A stretch of 57,868 bases of DNA, from positions 137,067 to 194,934 of the forward strand of contig NZ_JAKEUQ010000005.1 in the NCBI RefSeq assembly GCF_022397955.1, in the 5' to 3' direction. The first letter of the stretch is position 1. Each line of letters opens with the position of its first letter. Position numbers and translations under genes: made by a program. Source of the DNA: Vibrio sp. Isolate32. GTDB lineage: Bacteria; Pseudomonadota; Gammaproteobacteria; Enterobacterales; Vibrionaceae. Below, piece after piece: positions 28,115 to 37,204 of the stretch. The notes below the pieces were generated by a model, which made no database searches, was not told the DNA's origin, and was given only the letters and a program-made list of their open reading frames with translations.

Positions 28115-28172
28115 GAGCCTTCCGTTTGCTTCACCTCTTAAGCAGAGGCGCTCTTCCCAAAAAAGAAGGCTC
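28115..28172 (-). other. Nested stem-loop in urtA-urtB gap
   Basis: An outer 8-bp stem GAGCCTTC/GAAGGCTC (28115-28122 with 28165-28172) encloses an inner 5-bp stem CCTCT/AGAGG (28134-28138 with 28144-28148). No T-tract follows. Such hairpins after a binding-protein gene often stabilise its mRNA so that it is made in excess over the permeases. Confidence 0.6.
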
Positions 28173-28192
28173 AATATTCCTAAATTAACGCT

Positions 28193-29479
28193 CTAGTTAC
28201 CGCCAGAACACTTCTTGGTTTCGACGTTAAACGCACCACATGAGAATGGCTTCGACCAGCTAGAGAACAGTTTTGCCGATTCAGGTAAGTAGCTCGACCA
28301 AGCGTCACCCGCAACAAGGCCTGTGGTTTCCCAGACGATATCGAATTGACCATCGTCTTGGATCTCACCGATCAGGACTGGTTTAGTGATGTGGTGGTTT
28401 GGCAGCATGGTTGAGTAGCCGCCAGAAAGGTTAGGAACAGACACACCAATCAAGGCATCTTGCACAGATTCAGGATCGGTTGTGCCCGCGTTGGTTACCG
28501 CTTGCGCCCACATATTGAAGCCAACATAGTGCGCTTCCATTGGGTCGTTGGTGACACGCTTTTCATTCTTGATGAATGACTGCCACGTTTCAACGAACTC
28601 TTCATTGGCTTCAGTATCAACGCTCATGAAGTAGTTCCATGCCGCTAGGTGACCTACCAGTGGTTCTGTGTCCATACCCGATAGTTCTTCTTCACCAACA
28701 GAGAATGCGATAACTGGGATGTCTTCAGATGAAATGCCTTGAGCGCCTAGCTCTTTGTAGAAAGGGACGTTCGCATCACCGTTCACAGTAGAAACCACAG
28801 CGGTTTTCTTGCCCGCTTCGCCGAACTTCTTGATGTCGGAAACGATAGATTGCCAATCAGAGTGACCAAATGGCGTGTAGTTGATCATGATGTCTTCTTC
28901 TGCGACACCTTTATCTTTCAGGTAGGCTTCAAGGATCTTGTTGGTTGTGCGCGGGTAAACGTAATCCGTGCCTGCTAGTACCCAACGCTCAACTTCCAGC
29001 TCTTCCATTAAGTAATCCACGGCAGGAATCGCTTGTTGATTTGGCGCGGCGCCGGTGTAGAAAACGTTTTTAGAAGACTCTTCCCCTTCATACTGTACTG
29101 GGTAGAAAAGAATGCTGTTGAGCTCTTCAAAGACAGGCAACATGGATTTACGTGATACCGATGTCCAACCACCGAACACCACATCCACTTTCTCTTTTTC
29201 GATAAGCTCACGCGCTTTTTCTGCAAATAGAGGCCAGTTTGATGCAGGGTCAACGACTACAGGCTCAAGCTTTTTACCTAGCAAGCCGCCCTTTTTGTTC
29301 TGCTCTTCGATGAGCATTAACACGGTATCTTTCAGTGTGGTTTCACTGATCGCCATGGTGCCAGATAGTGAATGTAGAACGCCGACCTTTATGGTCTCGT
29401 CAGCCGCAAACACTGATGCAGAAGAAAATGAAAGTGTTGTACACAGTGCAGCTAGCGATAAATTGAACACCTTGTTCAT
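28193..29479 (-). CDS. urtA: Urea ABC transporter substrate-binding protein UrtA
   Basis: A 428-residue periplasmic protein of the type I binding fold. A signal peptide ends near SASVFAADE; the mature start IKVGVLHSLSGTMAISETTL and FGGWTSVSRKSMLPVFEE are typical of UrtA/AmiC-like proteins. A Cys-containing C-terminus (SCGAFNVETKKCSGGN) is also common in UrtA. It captures urea at low concentration. It is the first gene of the block and follows a sigma-54-type promoter element. Confidence 0.95.
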   Translation of the reverse strand: MNKVFNLSLAALCTTLSFSSASVFAADETIKVGVLHSLSGTMAISETTLKDTVLMLIEEQNKKGGLLGKKLEPVVVDPASNWPLFAEKARELIEKEKVDVVFGGWTSVSRKSMLPVFEELNSILFYPVQYEGEESSKNVFYTGAAPNQQAIPAVDYLMEELEVERWVLAGTDYVYPRTTNKILEAYLKDKGVAEEDIMINYTPFGHSDWQSIVSDIKKFGEAGKKTAVVSTVNGDANVPFYKELGAQGISSEDIPVIAFSVGEEELSGMDTEPLVGHLAAWNYFMSVDTEANEEFVETWQSFIKNEKRVTNDPMEAHYVGFNMWAQAVTNAGTTDPESVQDALIGVSVPNLSGGYSTMLPNHHITKPVLIGEIQDDGQFDIVWETTGLVAGDAWSSYLPESAKLFSSWSKPFSCGAFNVETKKCSGGN

Positions 29480-29522
29480 GATAGTACTCCATAATTGTAT
29501 TTTTGTTATTCAATTACAGAGT

Positions 29523-29539
29523 TACAAGAAGAGTGCCAA
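29523..29539 (-). promoter_or_regulatory. Candidate sigma-54 (-24/-12) promoter of the urea block
   Basis: On the minus strand TTGGCACTCTTCTTGTA matches the sigma-54 consensus TTGGCACG-N4-TTGCA with exact spacing and two mismatches (the G after CAC, and GC read as GT at -12). It lies about 44-60 bases before the urtA start codon. Confidence 0.65.
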
Positions 29540-29598
29540 ACTCAATAAGTAACCATTAAAAACATAAGTGGTTGTATTAAATGGATTTAAAAATAGAC

Positions 29599-29615
29599 CA
29601 CACCAATAGCGTGCA
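29599..29615 (-). promoter_or_regulatory. Candidate NtrC-binding site
   Basis: The minus strand reads TGCACGCTATTGGTGTG, a 17-base near match to the NtrC pattern TGCAC-N6-GGTGCA with only the last two bases differing. It lies about 60 bases upstream of the -24 element, a normal enhancer distance. Confidence 0.5.
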
Positions 29616-29632
29616 TAGCAACCATGTCACTA

Positions 29633-29649
29633 TGTTTCATACTGGTGCA
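29633..29649 (-). promoter_or_regulatory. Second, weaker NtrC-like half site
   Basis: The minus strand reads TGCACCAGTATGAAACA: a good left half with a poor right half, 34 bases upstream of the first site. Paired strong and weak sites are common at NtrC enhancers. Confidence 0.3.
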
Positions 29650-29697
29650 GTGACAATAAGAATGAACCAAGATGATACACAACCCTAGAGTGGGTAC

Positions 29698-29725
29698 AAA
29701 AAAGCCCAATACATAGGTATTGGGC
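29698..29725 (-). terminator. yfgJ terminator bounding the urea block
   Basis: GCCCAATAC (29704-29712) pairs with GTATTGGGC (29717-29725), loop of four, and a run of six T follows on the minus strand. It insulates urtA from upstream transcription. Confidence 0.88.
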
Positions 29726-29773
29726 CTCTTAATGAATGCTATGGTTACGATACTTACTGTTGTCACTTTCAAG

Positions 29774-30001
29774 CTAGTCCGCAGCTTGGAACTCGAACTT
29801 TACTCTCGACTTAGATTTAAGCTCGTTACACTCACCATTACAAAAATAGCTCGCGGCACCACAGGCTTGAAGTTTCTCTAACTGGCTGCTGCACTCTGGG
29901 CAGAACCCTACTTTAGTAAAATGTGCCTGACAATTTTTACAGTGGCATTGTCCATCCCAGCCAAGCTCTGACTGACACTTAGGGCAGATATTTTCACTCA
30001 T
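29774..30001 (-). CDS. yfgJ: YfgJ-type zinc-ribbon protein
   Basis: A 75-residue protein with paired Cys motifs typical of a double zinc ribbon: CPKCQSELGWDGQCHCKNC in the first half and CPECSSQL ... CGAASYFC later. E. coli YfgJ is of similar size and sits between xseA and der. Function is unproven; a nucleic-acid or protein contact role is possible. Here the urea block separates it from xseA. Confidence 0.82.
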   Translation of the reverse strand: MSENICPKCQSELGWDGQCHCKNCQAHFTKVGFCPECSSQLEKLQACGAASYFCNGECNELKSKSRVKFEFQAAD

Positions 30002-30037
30002 TAGTATTTCCTAATTCACGACTCTTTTTACAATCTA

Positions 30038-31039
30038 CTACTGCTTGGATTTCGCTTGTTTGATTTGGTACATGTTCTTATCAGCTTGTGCGATCAACTG
30101 ATCTAACCCCTGTGGATCTTTTTCACAAGCAAGACCTACACTCACTGAGAACTGCACGTCATTAATATAAAGGGCTTGTTGCAGTGTTTTCTCTAAACGG
30201 TGGTAGAAGTTGAGAGCAGTTTCTTGATCATCAAAACATGAGAACACCACAAATTCATCACCACCATAACGACCTATCTTGGCACATGCTGTGGTTGCCT
30301 CATCTAGAACTTCGGCAACCGCCAATAGCACATCATCGCCAAAGCTGTGACCGTAGGTGTCATTGATTGATTTGAATTTATCGACATCGACAAACAGACA
30401 CGCCATCACCTTCTGTGCAAAACAGGTCTTGGCTAAGACCTTTTCAGCTTCATTGAACAAGGCACGGCGATTCAAGCAGTGGGTAAGAGAATCACGATTA
30501 GCGAAAAAGTTAAGCTGATTTTCCAACTCGTACTTTTCTAACGCCACCGAATATAGAGAAGCGAGCAGCTCTAAGATCTCAAGCTCGAATTCATGTGGCT
30601 CGGAAACATATTGGCTGTATATAGCGAAAGTACCAAGTACGTGCCCGTTTGAAGAAAGAATTGGCACAGACCAGCATGCATGAAGGTTAGCCTGGTTTGT
30701 TAACGCCAAGAAAGGTGCCCAATTGGGGTGTGCATTTATATTTGATACCATCACTGCTTTTTTGAGCGCAGCGGCCTCACCACAGGAACCAATCCCAGCA
30801 CCAACACCGACCCCCTCTATCTGCTGATTATAGAAATCAGGCAAATTCGGAGCATATTCGAGGTGCAAAGTCTGAGACTCGGCGTTGAGAAGTAAAATTG
30901 AAGCCATACGCTGACCAAAAAGCTGTTCTGTAAGCTCAATGATCTTGCGGTTTAAGTCCTTGCGATCCATCCCAAGGGCAAGCTTCCGTAGCAAACTGTT
31001 GACTGCTCGGTGGCCTTCTAATAAAAATAGTTGTTCCAT
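30038..31039 (-). CDS. Diguanylate cyclase with N-terminal GAF domain
   Basis: A 333-residue soluble protein. Residues about 20-165 form a GAF sensor (GIGSCGEAA, HACWSVPILSSNGHVLGTFA). A GGDEF domain follows with LFVDVDKFKSINDTYGHSFGD and the intact catalytic IGRYGGDEF. It should make cyclic di-GMP from GTP. The usual allosteric I-site RxxD, five residues before GGDEF, reads TACA here, so product inhibition by that route is probably absent. No membrane segment is seen. It starts 36 bases before yfgJ and may be co-transcribed with it. Confidence 0.92.
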   Translation of the reverse strand: MEQLFLLEGHRAVNSLLRKLALGMDRKDLNRKIIELTEQLFGQRMASILLLNAESQTLHLEYAPNLPDFYNQQIEGVGVGAGIGSCGEAAALKKAVMVSNINAHPNWAPFLALTNQANLHACWSVPILSSNGHVLGTFAIYSQYVSEPHEFELEILELLASLYSVALEKYELENQLNFFANRDSLTHCLNRRALFNEAEKVLAKTCFAQKVMACLFVDVDKFKSINDTYGHSFGDDVLLAVAEVLDEATTACAKIGRYGGDEFVVFSCFDDQETALNFYHRLEKTLQQALYINDVQFSVSVGLACEKDPQGLDQLIAQADKNMYQIKQAKSKQ

Positions 31040-31328
31040 TCAATAACGCTTTCAATTATTTAATCGGGTACAGCCTGTTCTCATTCAAGAGTATTATTGG
31101 TTAATAATAACACACTTAATTACAACTACCCACAATCGAGGAACATTGGTTGATCTTTCGCTTTATCTACTTTGATCAGCGATCTACCCCAAAAAGAATA
31201 TTTATATCACCACACACCGAAAGCATAAGTTACATATGCTGCATTTCAATTTTATACAGTTAATTATATTAAAAGTGACAAATAAAAAAGAAATAATCAG
31301 CACAAGTTATTTCGATCTATTACTCAAA

Positions 31329-32228
31329 TCATCGAATTACATGCGTCAGCATTTCAATGTTTTGGTCATCTATCTGGGTCAACTTAACGGACAGCGCACC
31401 AAGTTCAGAGGTATTCCCAATGTGTGTGCCACCACAAGGAATGGTGATCTGGGTACCTGCGTCAAGTTGCCATTCCCAGTAACGAGAGTCTGTTAACGCC
31501 TCACCCTCTAACCTCATCGTAACCGCCGATGGTTGTGCTAACCAAACGGAAATCAGCTCATTAACATCAGCTTCAATGGCCTCAAGGTTCGCTAGCATGT
31601 CAGCAACGTTCAGGCCACGTTTCTTCAAGGTTTTACCCAAGCGATAAGTGTCTTTACACTGCTCAGGCGTTACAAAGCTGGTTACTTGGGCGTAGCTATT
31701 AAAGTCATAGCTGCCCAGTGGATCTTTGCGGTCTGCATCTTTGCGCCAATAGCTGTCAGCTAAGACCTTATTCAACGCTAAGAAGGCGACGTGTCCCGCG
31801 CTATGACCACGGCTAATGCTTGCTTGATACTCTTTATCAACCGATAACGATACCTGCTCGTTAATAGTTATCGTAGAAGCGGATGCAGGTAGCTGATGGA
31901 CCACCACAAATACCCAACCCTCTGTATCTCGCTTAACAGGAATATCTGCTGCTACATAAAGTTTGCCAGTAGATTGTTCTATCGCACCCACTAAGCAATC
32001 ATCAACGGTATATTGCAGGTCGCCAAAGTTAACAGTGCCTCTATCCGCTGGGTGATCTGGCCATATGTGGCTAACAGGGTGAAAAGGAGTCACATCTGTG
32101 ATTAAGTAGGCTTTGCTCTCATCACTTTCAACATGCAGAACCTTTGCCTCAAGCTGCCAAGTCTGGTGGCAGAATTGGGTGATGGTCGGTGTGATTGCTG
32201 CTGGTGTAATCAAGTCGCTCGTTGTCAT
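31329..32228 (-). CDS. Alanyl-tRNA editing (AlaX-like) protein
   Basis: A 299-residue stand-alone relative of the AlaRS editing domain. The zinc-site motifs are present: HSAGH (HxxxH) about residue 140 and CGGTH (CxxxH) about residue 275 within IPCGGTHIGNTSELG. Such proteins hydrolyse mischarged Ser- or Gly-tRNA(Ala). The N-terminal ~95 residues look like a small beta-barrel (DYXAH-like). It stands alone between the cyclase and der, with a 289-base A+T-rich gap downstream that shows no gene. Confidence 0.85.
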   Translation of the reverse strand: MTTSDLITPAAITPTITQFCHQTWQLEAKVLHVESDESKAYLITDVTPFHPVSHIWPDHPADRGTVNFGDLQYTVDDCLVGAIEQSTGKLYVAADIPVKRDTEGWVFVVVHQLPASASTITINEQVSLSVDKEYQASISRGHSAGHVAFLALNKVLADSYWRKDADRKDPLGSYDFNSYAQVTSFVTPEQCKDTYRLGKTLKKRGLNVADMLANLEAIEADVNELISVWLAQPSAVTMRLEGEALTDSRYWEWQLDAGTQITIPCGGTHIGNTSELGALSVKLTQIDDQNIEMLTHVIR

Positions 32229-32320
32229 GTCGTTCTTCTTTTGGAATCTAGTCTATGTCGCTTACTGATAATTCCTCGCAAGGTGCGGTTATCAGATAAC
32301 GTAAATTTTGCTTAAAAAAA

Positions 32321-32341
32321 TACCCGAGACAGGCTCGGGTA
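32321..32341 (-). terminator. der terminator
   Basis: TACCCGAG (32321-32328) pairs with CTCGGGTA (32334-32341), loop of five, with a seven-T run next on the minus strand. Confidence 0.88.
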
Positions 32342-32360
32342 TCAAATCTATTCAAAAGGA

Positions 32361-33842
32361 CTATTTACGTCCTTTAACCATGCTCATCATACGCTTACGT
32401 TTGCGTTCTTGAGAGATAGTTAACTTGTTCGTCTTAGCTTCAAATGGGTTTTCGCTGTTCTGGAATTGAATGCGAATTGGCGTACCCATGATTTCTAGTG
32501 AACGACGGTAGTAGTTCATCAGGAATCGCTTGTATGAATCTGGCAAGTCACGAACTTGGTTACCATGGATAACGATAATTGGTGGGTTATAGCCACCCGC
32601 GTGCGCGTATTTCAGTTTCACACGACGACCACGAACCATAGGCGGTTGGTGATCATCAGTCGCCATCTTCATAATACGAGTTAGAACAGACGTACCAACA
32701 CGAGTTGTCGCTGACTTGTAAGCCTCTTGAACCGATTCAAACAAGTGACCAACACCAGTACCGTGAAGTGCAGAGATAAAGTGAATACGTGCGAAATCAA
32801 CGAAACCTAAACGACGGTCTAGTTCTTTCTTAACGCGCTCTTTCACGTCGTTATCTAGGCCATCCCACTTGTTTACTGCGATCACGATTGAACGACCTGC
32901 GTTCAATGCAAAACCTAGCAAGCTCAAGTCTTGATCTGAGATGTTCTCACGAGCATCAATCACAAGTAGAACAACGTTCGCATCTTCAACCGCTTTCAAC
33001 GTTTTAACAACCGAGAACTTCTCTACAGTCTCGTTGATGTTTTTACGACGACGTACACCCGCAGTATCGATCAGAACGTATTCACGCTCGTCACGGCTCA
33101 TTGGGATGTAGATAGAATCACGAGTTGTACCAGGCATATCGTAAACAACCACGCGCTCTTCACCTAGGATACGGTTAGTTAGCGTTGATTTACCTACGTT
33201 TGGACGACCAATAATTGCAAGCTTGATTGGCTGATCTTGCAGACGCTTGAACTCTTGTTCCGCTTCTTCTTCAGTGAAATCAACCTGCTCAGCTTCTTCG
33301 TCTTCAAATTCTGTTAGATCGCTAATTTCACCCTGCTCAGCTTTAAGTGCTTCAGCAAATGGGTTTAGAGCAAGATCAATCAGTGCTGTAACACCACGAC
33401 CGTGCGCTGCAGCGATTTGGTACATGTCTTCTACACCTAGCTGCCAGAAGTCAGCACTTGCTGCATCAGGGTCAATACCATCAACCTTGTTTACTACAAG
33501 CATTGAAGGCTTTTCTAGTTGGCGAAGGTGCTTCGCGATAGCAACGTCAGATGGTGTTAGACCAGCACGGCCATCTACCATGAACAGTACAACATCAGCT
33601 TCGTCGATCGCAGCTAATGACTGCTCTGCCATTTTAGTTTCAACACCTTCTTCGGTACCGTCGATACCACCAGTGTCGATAACAATAAACTCATGCTCAC
33701 CAAGTTGAGCATGGCCATATTTACGGTCACGCGTTAAGCCAGGGAAATCCGCAACCAATGCATCACGAGTTCGAGTCAATCGGTTAAACAACGTAGATTT
33801 ACCTACGTTCGGACGCCCTACTAGAGCAACAACAGGTACCAT
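32361..33842 (-). CDS. der: Ribosome biogenesis GTPase Der (EngA)
   Basis: A 493-residue essential GTPase with two tandem G domains, each with GRPNVGKST (residues 8-16 and about 215-223), DTGG/DTAG and NKVD/NKWD, then a KH-like C-terminal domain ending in a Lys/Arg-rich tail. An acidic linker ([20 protein letters not shown]) joins the G domains. It assists 50S subunit maturation. It follows bamB but two hairpins in the 158-base gap suggest separate control. Confidence 0.97.
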   Translation of the reverse strand: MVPVVALVGRPNVGKSTLFNRLTRTRDALVADFPGLTRDRKYGHAQLGEHEFIVIDTGGIDGTEEGVETKMAEQSLAAIDEADVVLFMVDGRAGLTPSDVAIAKHLRQLEKPSMLVVNKVDGIDPDAASADFWQLGVEDMYQIAAAHGRGVTALIDLALNPFAEALKAEQGEISDLTEFEDEEAEQVDFTEEEAEQEFKRLQDQPIKLAIIGRPNVGKSTLTNRILGEERVVVYDMPGTTRDSIYIPMSRDEREYVLIDTAGVRRRKNINETVEKFSVVKTLKAVEDANVVLLVIDARENISDQDLSLLGFALNAGRSIVIAVNKWDGLDNDVKERVKKELDRRLGFVDFARIHFISALHGTGVGHLFESVQEAYKSATTRVGTSVLTRIMKMATDDHQPPMVRGRRVKLKYAHAGGYNPPIIVIHGNQVRDLPDSYKRFLMNYYRRSLEIMGTPIRIQFQNSENPFEAKTNKLTISQERKRKRMMSMVKGRK

Positions 33843-33873
33843 AACAACCTCTACAATTTCTTCTCTTAATGTA

Positions 33874-33920
33874 GTTATAGGTAAGCACTTGTTCGCAAGT
33901 TTAAACTCTTACCTATAACC
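33874..33920 (-). other. Nested hairpin in der leader
   Basis: A 12-bp perfect outer stem GTTATAGGTAAG/CTTACCTATAAC (33874-33885 with 33909-33920) encloses a 5-bp inner stem ACTTG/CAAGT (33887-33891 with 33896-33900) on a four-base loop. It lies 30-80 bases before the der start, between the bamB terminator and der. No known leader motif is recognised. Confidence 0.6.
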
Positions 33921-33950
33921 ACATGGTTTATTAATTTTTAACAACAAAAC

Positions 33951-33980
33951 GGCTCCTGGCTGTTACCAACCAGGAGCCGA
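33951..33980 (-). terminator. bamB terminator
   Basis: CGGCTCCTGG (33951-33960) pairs with CCAGGAGCCG (33971-33980), a 10-bp G+C-rich stem with TTTTGTTGTT next on the minus strand, 20 bases past the bamB stop. Confidence 0.8.
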
Positions 33981-34000
33981 CTGTGAATTATATCACGCTT

Positions 34001-35161
34001 TTATTGGCTAATCGTCAGTTTCTTTACATCGCCGTTGCGAGTCGTCACTAAGTAGCCTTCAGGCAGTTCAATTGGCGCTACAGCAAAGCCGCTGTCATCA
34101 ACCAACTGCTGAGCAACAAACTCACCCGTTGAGCGATCTAACCAATGTAGATAGCCTTCTGTATCACCCACAACAACGTATCCGTTAATGATAGCAGGTG
34201 CTGTCAGTAAACGGTTTTCTAGCAATGGAGTGCTCCACAGTTCGGTACCGCTACGAGCATCTACTGCAACTACGTGATCCTTATCTGTTACAAGGAACAA
34301 ACGGCTGCCGTCACTTGCTAAGTCAATCGCTGATGAGTAGTTGCGTTTCCAAACTGGCTTACCAGAGCGTAGATCAATGGCAATCAACTGGCCGTTAATG
34401 CCAACAGTGTACAAGGTACCACCCAGTACAACTGGCGATGCATCAACATCAACTAAGCGATCGATTTCCGTCGCGCCCTTTGGTGTACCAACTGGTTGTT
34501 GCCAAATCAACTGACCACGCTCAACAATAGCTGCTGCTAGACGACCATTTGCCGTACCCCAGAACACACCACCAGAAACCGCAACAGGAGCACTGTCGCC
34601 ACGTAGCGTCAGGCTTGGAACTTCAGTACTGATTGTCCACTTCTGTTCACCGGTCTCTTGGTCTAGCGCGAGCATCATGCCGCGGCTAGTGTGAACCAAT
34701 ACCATATTGTTGTCAGTGGCAGGAGATGCAAGCACCTCACCGTTTACTGATACACGCCACAGCTCTTCGCCAGTCGATTCATCCAGCGCGATTACTTCAC
34801 CATTTTCAGAACCCACAAACACTTTGCCGTAAGCAGCAGTTAAGCCACCAGACAAACGAGCCAGCACATCTTTCTCAAGGTCAGTTTTCCAGAGCTCTTT
34901 ACCCGTTTCAGGATCCAGCGCTTTAACCAGACCTTCACGGCTTGCAACAAACACTTTGTCGTAAGCCAGCTCAGGCGTCAGTTTTGAAAAGTAGTGACCA
35001 ACACCATCACCAACCGAGGTCGACCATTCCTGTTTAGGAGTGAACTCACTGTTTACCGTTGGTACTGGCGCCATGATTACGGTGTCTTCTTCACCCGCAC
35101 AGCCAGCTAATAGGCCAAGAGCAATCGCACACAACGCCGCTTTTGGAAACATCTTCTTCAT
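34001..35161 (-). CDS. bamB: Outer-membrane assembly lipoprotein BamB
   Basis: A 386-residue lipoprotein with a signal peptide and lipobox LLAGC at residue ~21, then an eight-bladed beta-propeller of PQQ-like repeats (for example ALDPETGKELWK, ALDESTGEELWR, ALDQETGEQKWT, AIDLRSGKPVWK, AVDARSGTELWS). It belongs to the BAM complex that inserts outer-membrane proteins. It starts ten bases after yfgM. Confidence 0.96.
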   Translation of the reverse strand: MKKMFPKAALCAIALGLLAGCAGEEDTVIMAPVPTVNSEFTPKQEWSTSVGDGVGHYFSKLTPELAYDKVFVASREGLVKALDPETGKELWKTDLEKDVLARLSGGLTAAYGKVFVGSENGEVIALDESTGEELWRVSVNGEVLASPATDNNMVLVHTSRGMMLALDQETGEQKWTISTEVPSLTLRGDSAPVAVSGGVFWGTANGRLAAAIVERGQLIWQQPVGTPKGATEIDRLVDVDASPVVLGGTLYTVGINGQLIAIDLRSGKPVWKRNYSSAIDLASDGSRLFLVTDKDHVVAVDARSGTELWSTPLLENRLLTAPAIINGYVVVGDTEGYLHWLDRSTGEFVAQQLVDDSGFAVAPIELPEGYLVTTRNGDVKKLTISQ

Positions 35162-35171
35162 TCAAAGCGCC

Positions 35172-35786
35172 TTATTTAGCTAGGTCGTCAAGTTTGATTT
35201 GAAGCGTTTGGCTAGCATCAACAGCTTGCTGTGCTTCGGTGTAAGCACTGTATGCTGCGTCTGTGTCGCCTTTACGAAGTGAGATATCACCACGTAGTTC
35301 AGCCACGCGGCCTTTCCAAGACTCGTCCGTTACTGCAGCAAGATCAGACAACGCAGCATCAAATTCACCTTGCTCAGCTTTGATACGAGCAACACGGTAA
35401 GTCAGTAGTGGCGAAAGTGCCGCCTCCTTAGTTGCCGCTTTTGCCCACTCTAGCTGTTCAAGTGCTGCAGATAATTCACCTGCTTGTACTTGTACTTTTG
35501 CTAGCTGCATCGCTGCAAGTACTGAGTATTCAGCATCTTTGTTTGCGTCGATAAAAGCTTGAATATCAGATTGAGCATCAACGCCTTTTGCATCTAAAGC
35601 AGAGATCACTGTCGTGTAGCTTTCTGAAGCAGCTTCACGCGCCTCAACTACAGAATCTTGGTAGTAGCGCCAACCGAATAGACCACCTAAACCAATAACC
35701 GCACCGAAGATTACGGCTTTACCGTTCTCTTTCCACCAATCTTTAATGGCTTCAACCTGCTGCTCTTCGCTATCGTAAAGTTCCAC
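35172..35786 (-). CDS. yfgM: YfgM, SecYEG-associated TPR-like membrane protein
   Basis: A 204-residue protein with a short cytoplasmic N-terminus (ELYDSEEQQVEAIKDWWKEN), one membrane segment (AVIFGAVIGLGGLFGWRYY) and a periplasmic TPR-like helical domain. In E. coli it associates with the Sec translocon and periplasmic chaperones. It lies between hisS and bamB as in E. coli. Confidence 0.93.
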   Translation of the reverse strand: MELYDSEEQQVEAIKDWWKENGKAVIFGAVIGLGGLFGWRYYQDSVVEAREAASESYTTVISALDAKGVDAQSDIQAFIDANKDAEYSVLAAMQLAKVQVQAGELSAALEQLEWAKAATKEAALSPLLTYRVARIKAEQGEFDAALSDLAAVTDESWKGRVAELRGDISLRKGDTDAAYSAYTEAQQAVDASQTLQIKLDDLAK

Positions 35787-35865
35787 TTCCTGTCCTCTTT
35801 AATTCTTTAAACGCCAGCATAGTGCTGACGTTATTATTCGTTATGAGCGTTTGCTCTAATGCTAA

Positions 35866-37134
35866 TTAGATTAGCGCAGCTACTTTTGCAGCAACGTCTG
35901 CTTGGGCAACAACTTCTTGTTCACCACCAACCAGATCTTTCAATACCACAGTGTTGTCTGCTACTTCGTTTTCACCCAGTACCAGAGCAACTACAGCACC
36001 TACTTTATCTGCACGTTTGAATTGCTTCTTGAAGCTACCACCACCGAAGTGGCTCATTACACGTACACCTTCAACGGTATCACGTAATTGATTCGCTAAT
36101 TGCATGCCCGCGATCATAGTGCCTTCGCCAGCCGCAACCATGTAAACATCAACACTGCGACGAACTTCTGTAAGCTCTAGCGTTTCCATCATTAGGACTA
36201 GACGCTCTAGGCCCATTGCGAAACCAACAGCTGGTGTTGCTTTACCGCCAAGTTGCTCAACAAGACCGTCGTAACGACCGCCGCCACATACGGTACCTTG
36301 AGCACCTAGGCTTTCAGTGATCCACTCAAATACTGTGCGGTTGTAGTAGTCCAAACCACGTACTAGACGCTCGTTAACTTGGTATTCGATACCAACGGCA
36401 TCAAGAAGTTCACACAAACCAGCAAAATGTTGCTTCGACTCTTCACCTAAGTATTCAGAAAGTCGAGGTGCGTCACCTAAGATAGCTTGAACGTCTGGGT
36501 TCTTAGTATCTAGTACACGAAGTGGGTTTGTGTGCATGCGACGTTTGCAATCTTCGTCTAGCACATCAATGTGCTGTTCAAGGAAAGCAACAAGTGCTGT
36601 ACGGTAGTTCACGCGATCTTCAGTAGAACCGATTGAGTTCAGCTCTAGACGAACGTGCTTGTCGATGCCTAGCTCACGCCATAGACGCGCCGTCATCATG
36701 ATAAGTTCTGCGTCAACGTCTGGACCGTCTAGGCCAAACACTTCCACGCCACATTGGTGGAATTGACGGTAGCGACCTTTTTGAGGACGCTCGTGACGGA
36801 ACATTGGGCCCATGTACCATAGGCGTTGCTCATCACGGTTAATAAGGCTGTTTTGGATGCATGAACGTACACAACCCGCAGTGCCTTCTGGACGTAGCGT
36901 TAGGCTATCGCCGTTACGGTCATCAAAGGTGTACATCTCTTTTGAAACAACGTCTGTCTCTTCACCCACTGCGCGGCTAAATAGGTTTGTTTCTTCAACG
37001 ATAGGCATACGCACTTCGTTGTAACCGTGTGCACTCACCACGTTTTTCACTGCGTTTTCTACTTTCTGCCACAGTGGTGATTGAGTCGGTAGGCAGTCGT
37101 TCATGCCTCGGATTGCTTGGATATTTTTAGCCAC
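35866..37134 (-). CDS. hisS: Histidyl-tRNA synthetase
   Basis: A 422-residue class II synthetase that charges tRNA(His). It shows motif 2 ([20 protein letters not shown]), the histidine loops [15 protein letters not shown] and [14 protein letters not shown], and motif 3 (GFAMGLERL). The start is the GTG at 37134 (read [16 protein letters not shown]), matching other HisS proteins; an upstream in-frame GTG at 37158 adds eight atypical residues. Confidence 0.97.
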   Translation of the reverse strand: MAKNIQAIRGMNDCLPTQSPLWQKVENAVKNVVSAHGYNEVRMPIVEETNLFSRAVGEETDVVSKEMYTFDDRNGDSLTLRPEGTAGCVRSCIQNSLINRDEQRLWYMGPMFRHERPQKGRYRQFHQCGVEVFGLDGPDVDAELIMMTARLWRELGIDKHVRLELNSIGSTEDRVNYRTALVAFLEQHIDVLDEDCKRRMHTNPLRVLDTKNPDVQAILGDAPRLSEYLGEESKQHFAGLCELLDAVGIEYQVNERLVRGLDYYNRTVFEWITESLGAQGTVCGGGRYDGLVEQLGGKATPAVGFAMGLERLVLMMETLELTEVRRSVDVYMVAAGEGTMIAGMQLANQLRDTVEGVRVMSHFGGGSFKKQFKRADKVGAVVALVLGENEVADNTVVLKDLVGGEQEVVAQADVAAKVAALI

Positions 37135-37204
37135 AATATTTATTCCGTAATTTCTCACGACCAGGTGTTGATGCGAATAGACAACCGCACCTCATCGCGT
37201 TTTA

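Noticed and set aside
29112..29552. A 146-codon frame antisense to urtA
   Set aside because: It is Ser/Phe-rich, without recognisable motifs, and lies opposite a strongly conserved gene; it is a shadow frame.
31150..31165. TTGATCTTTCG word shared with the IS5-type left end near 57466
   Set aside because: Only about ten bases match and no transposase or paired end is near 31150; probably chance.
33247..33708. A 153-codon Ser/Ala-rich frame antisense to der
   Set aside because: Its composition mirrors the reverse complement of the acidic linker and G domain of der; no start signal was seen.
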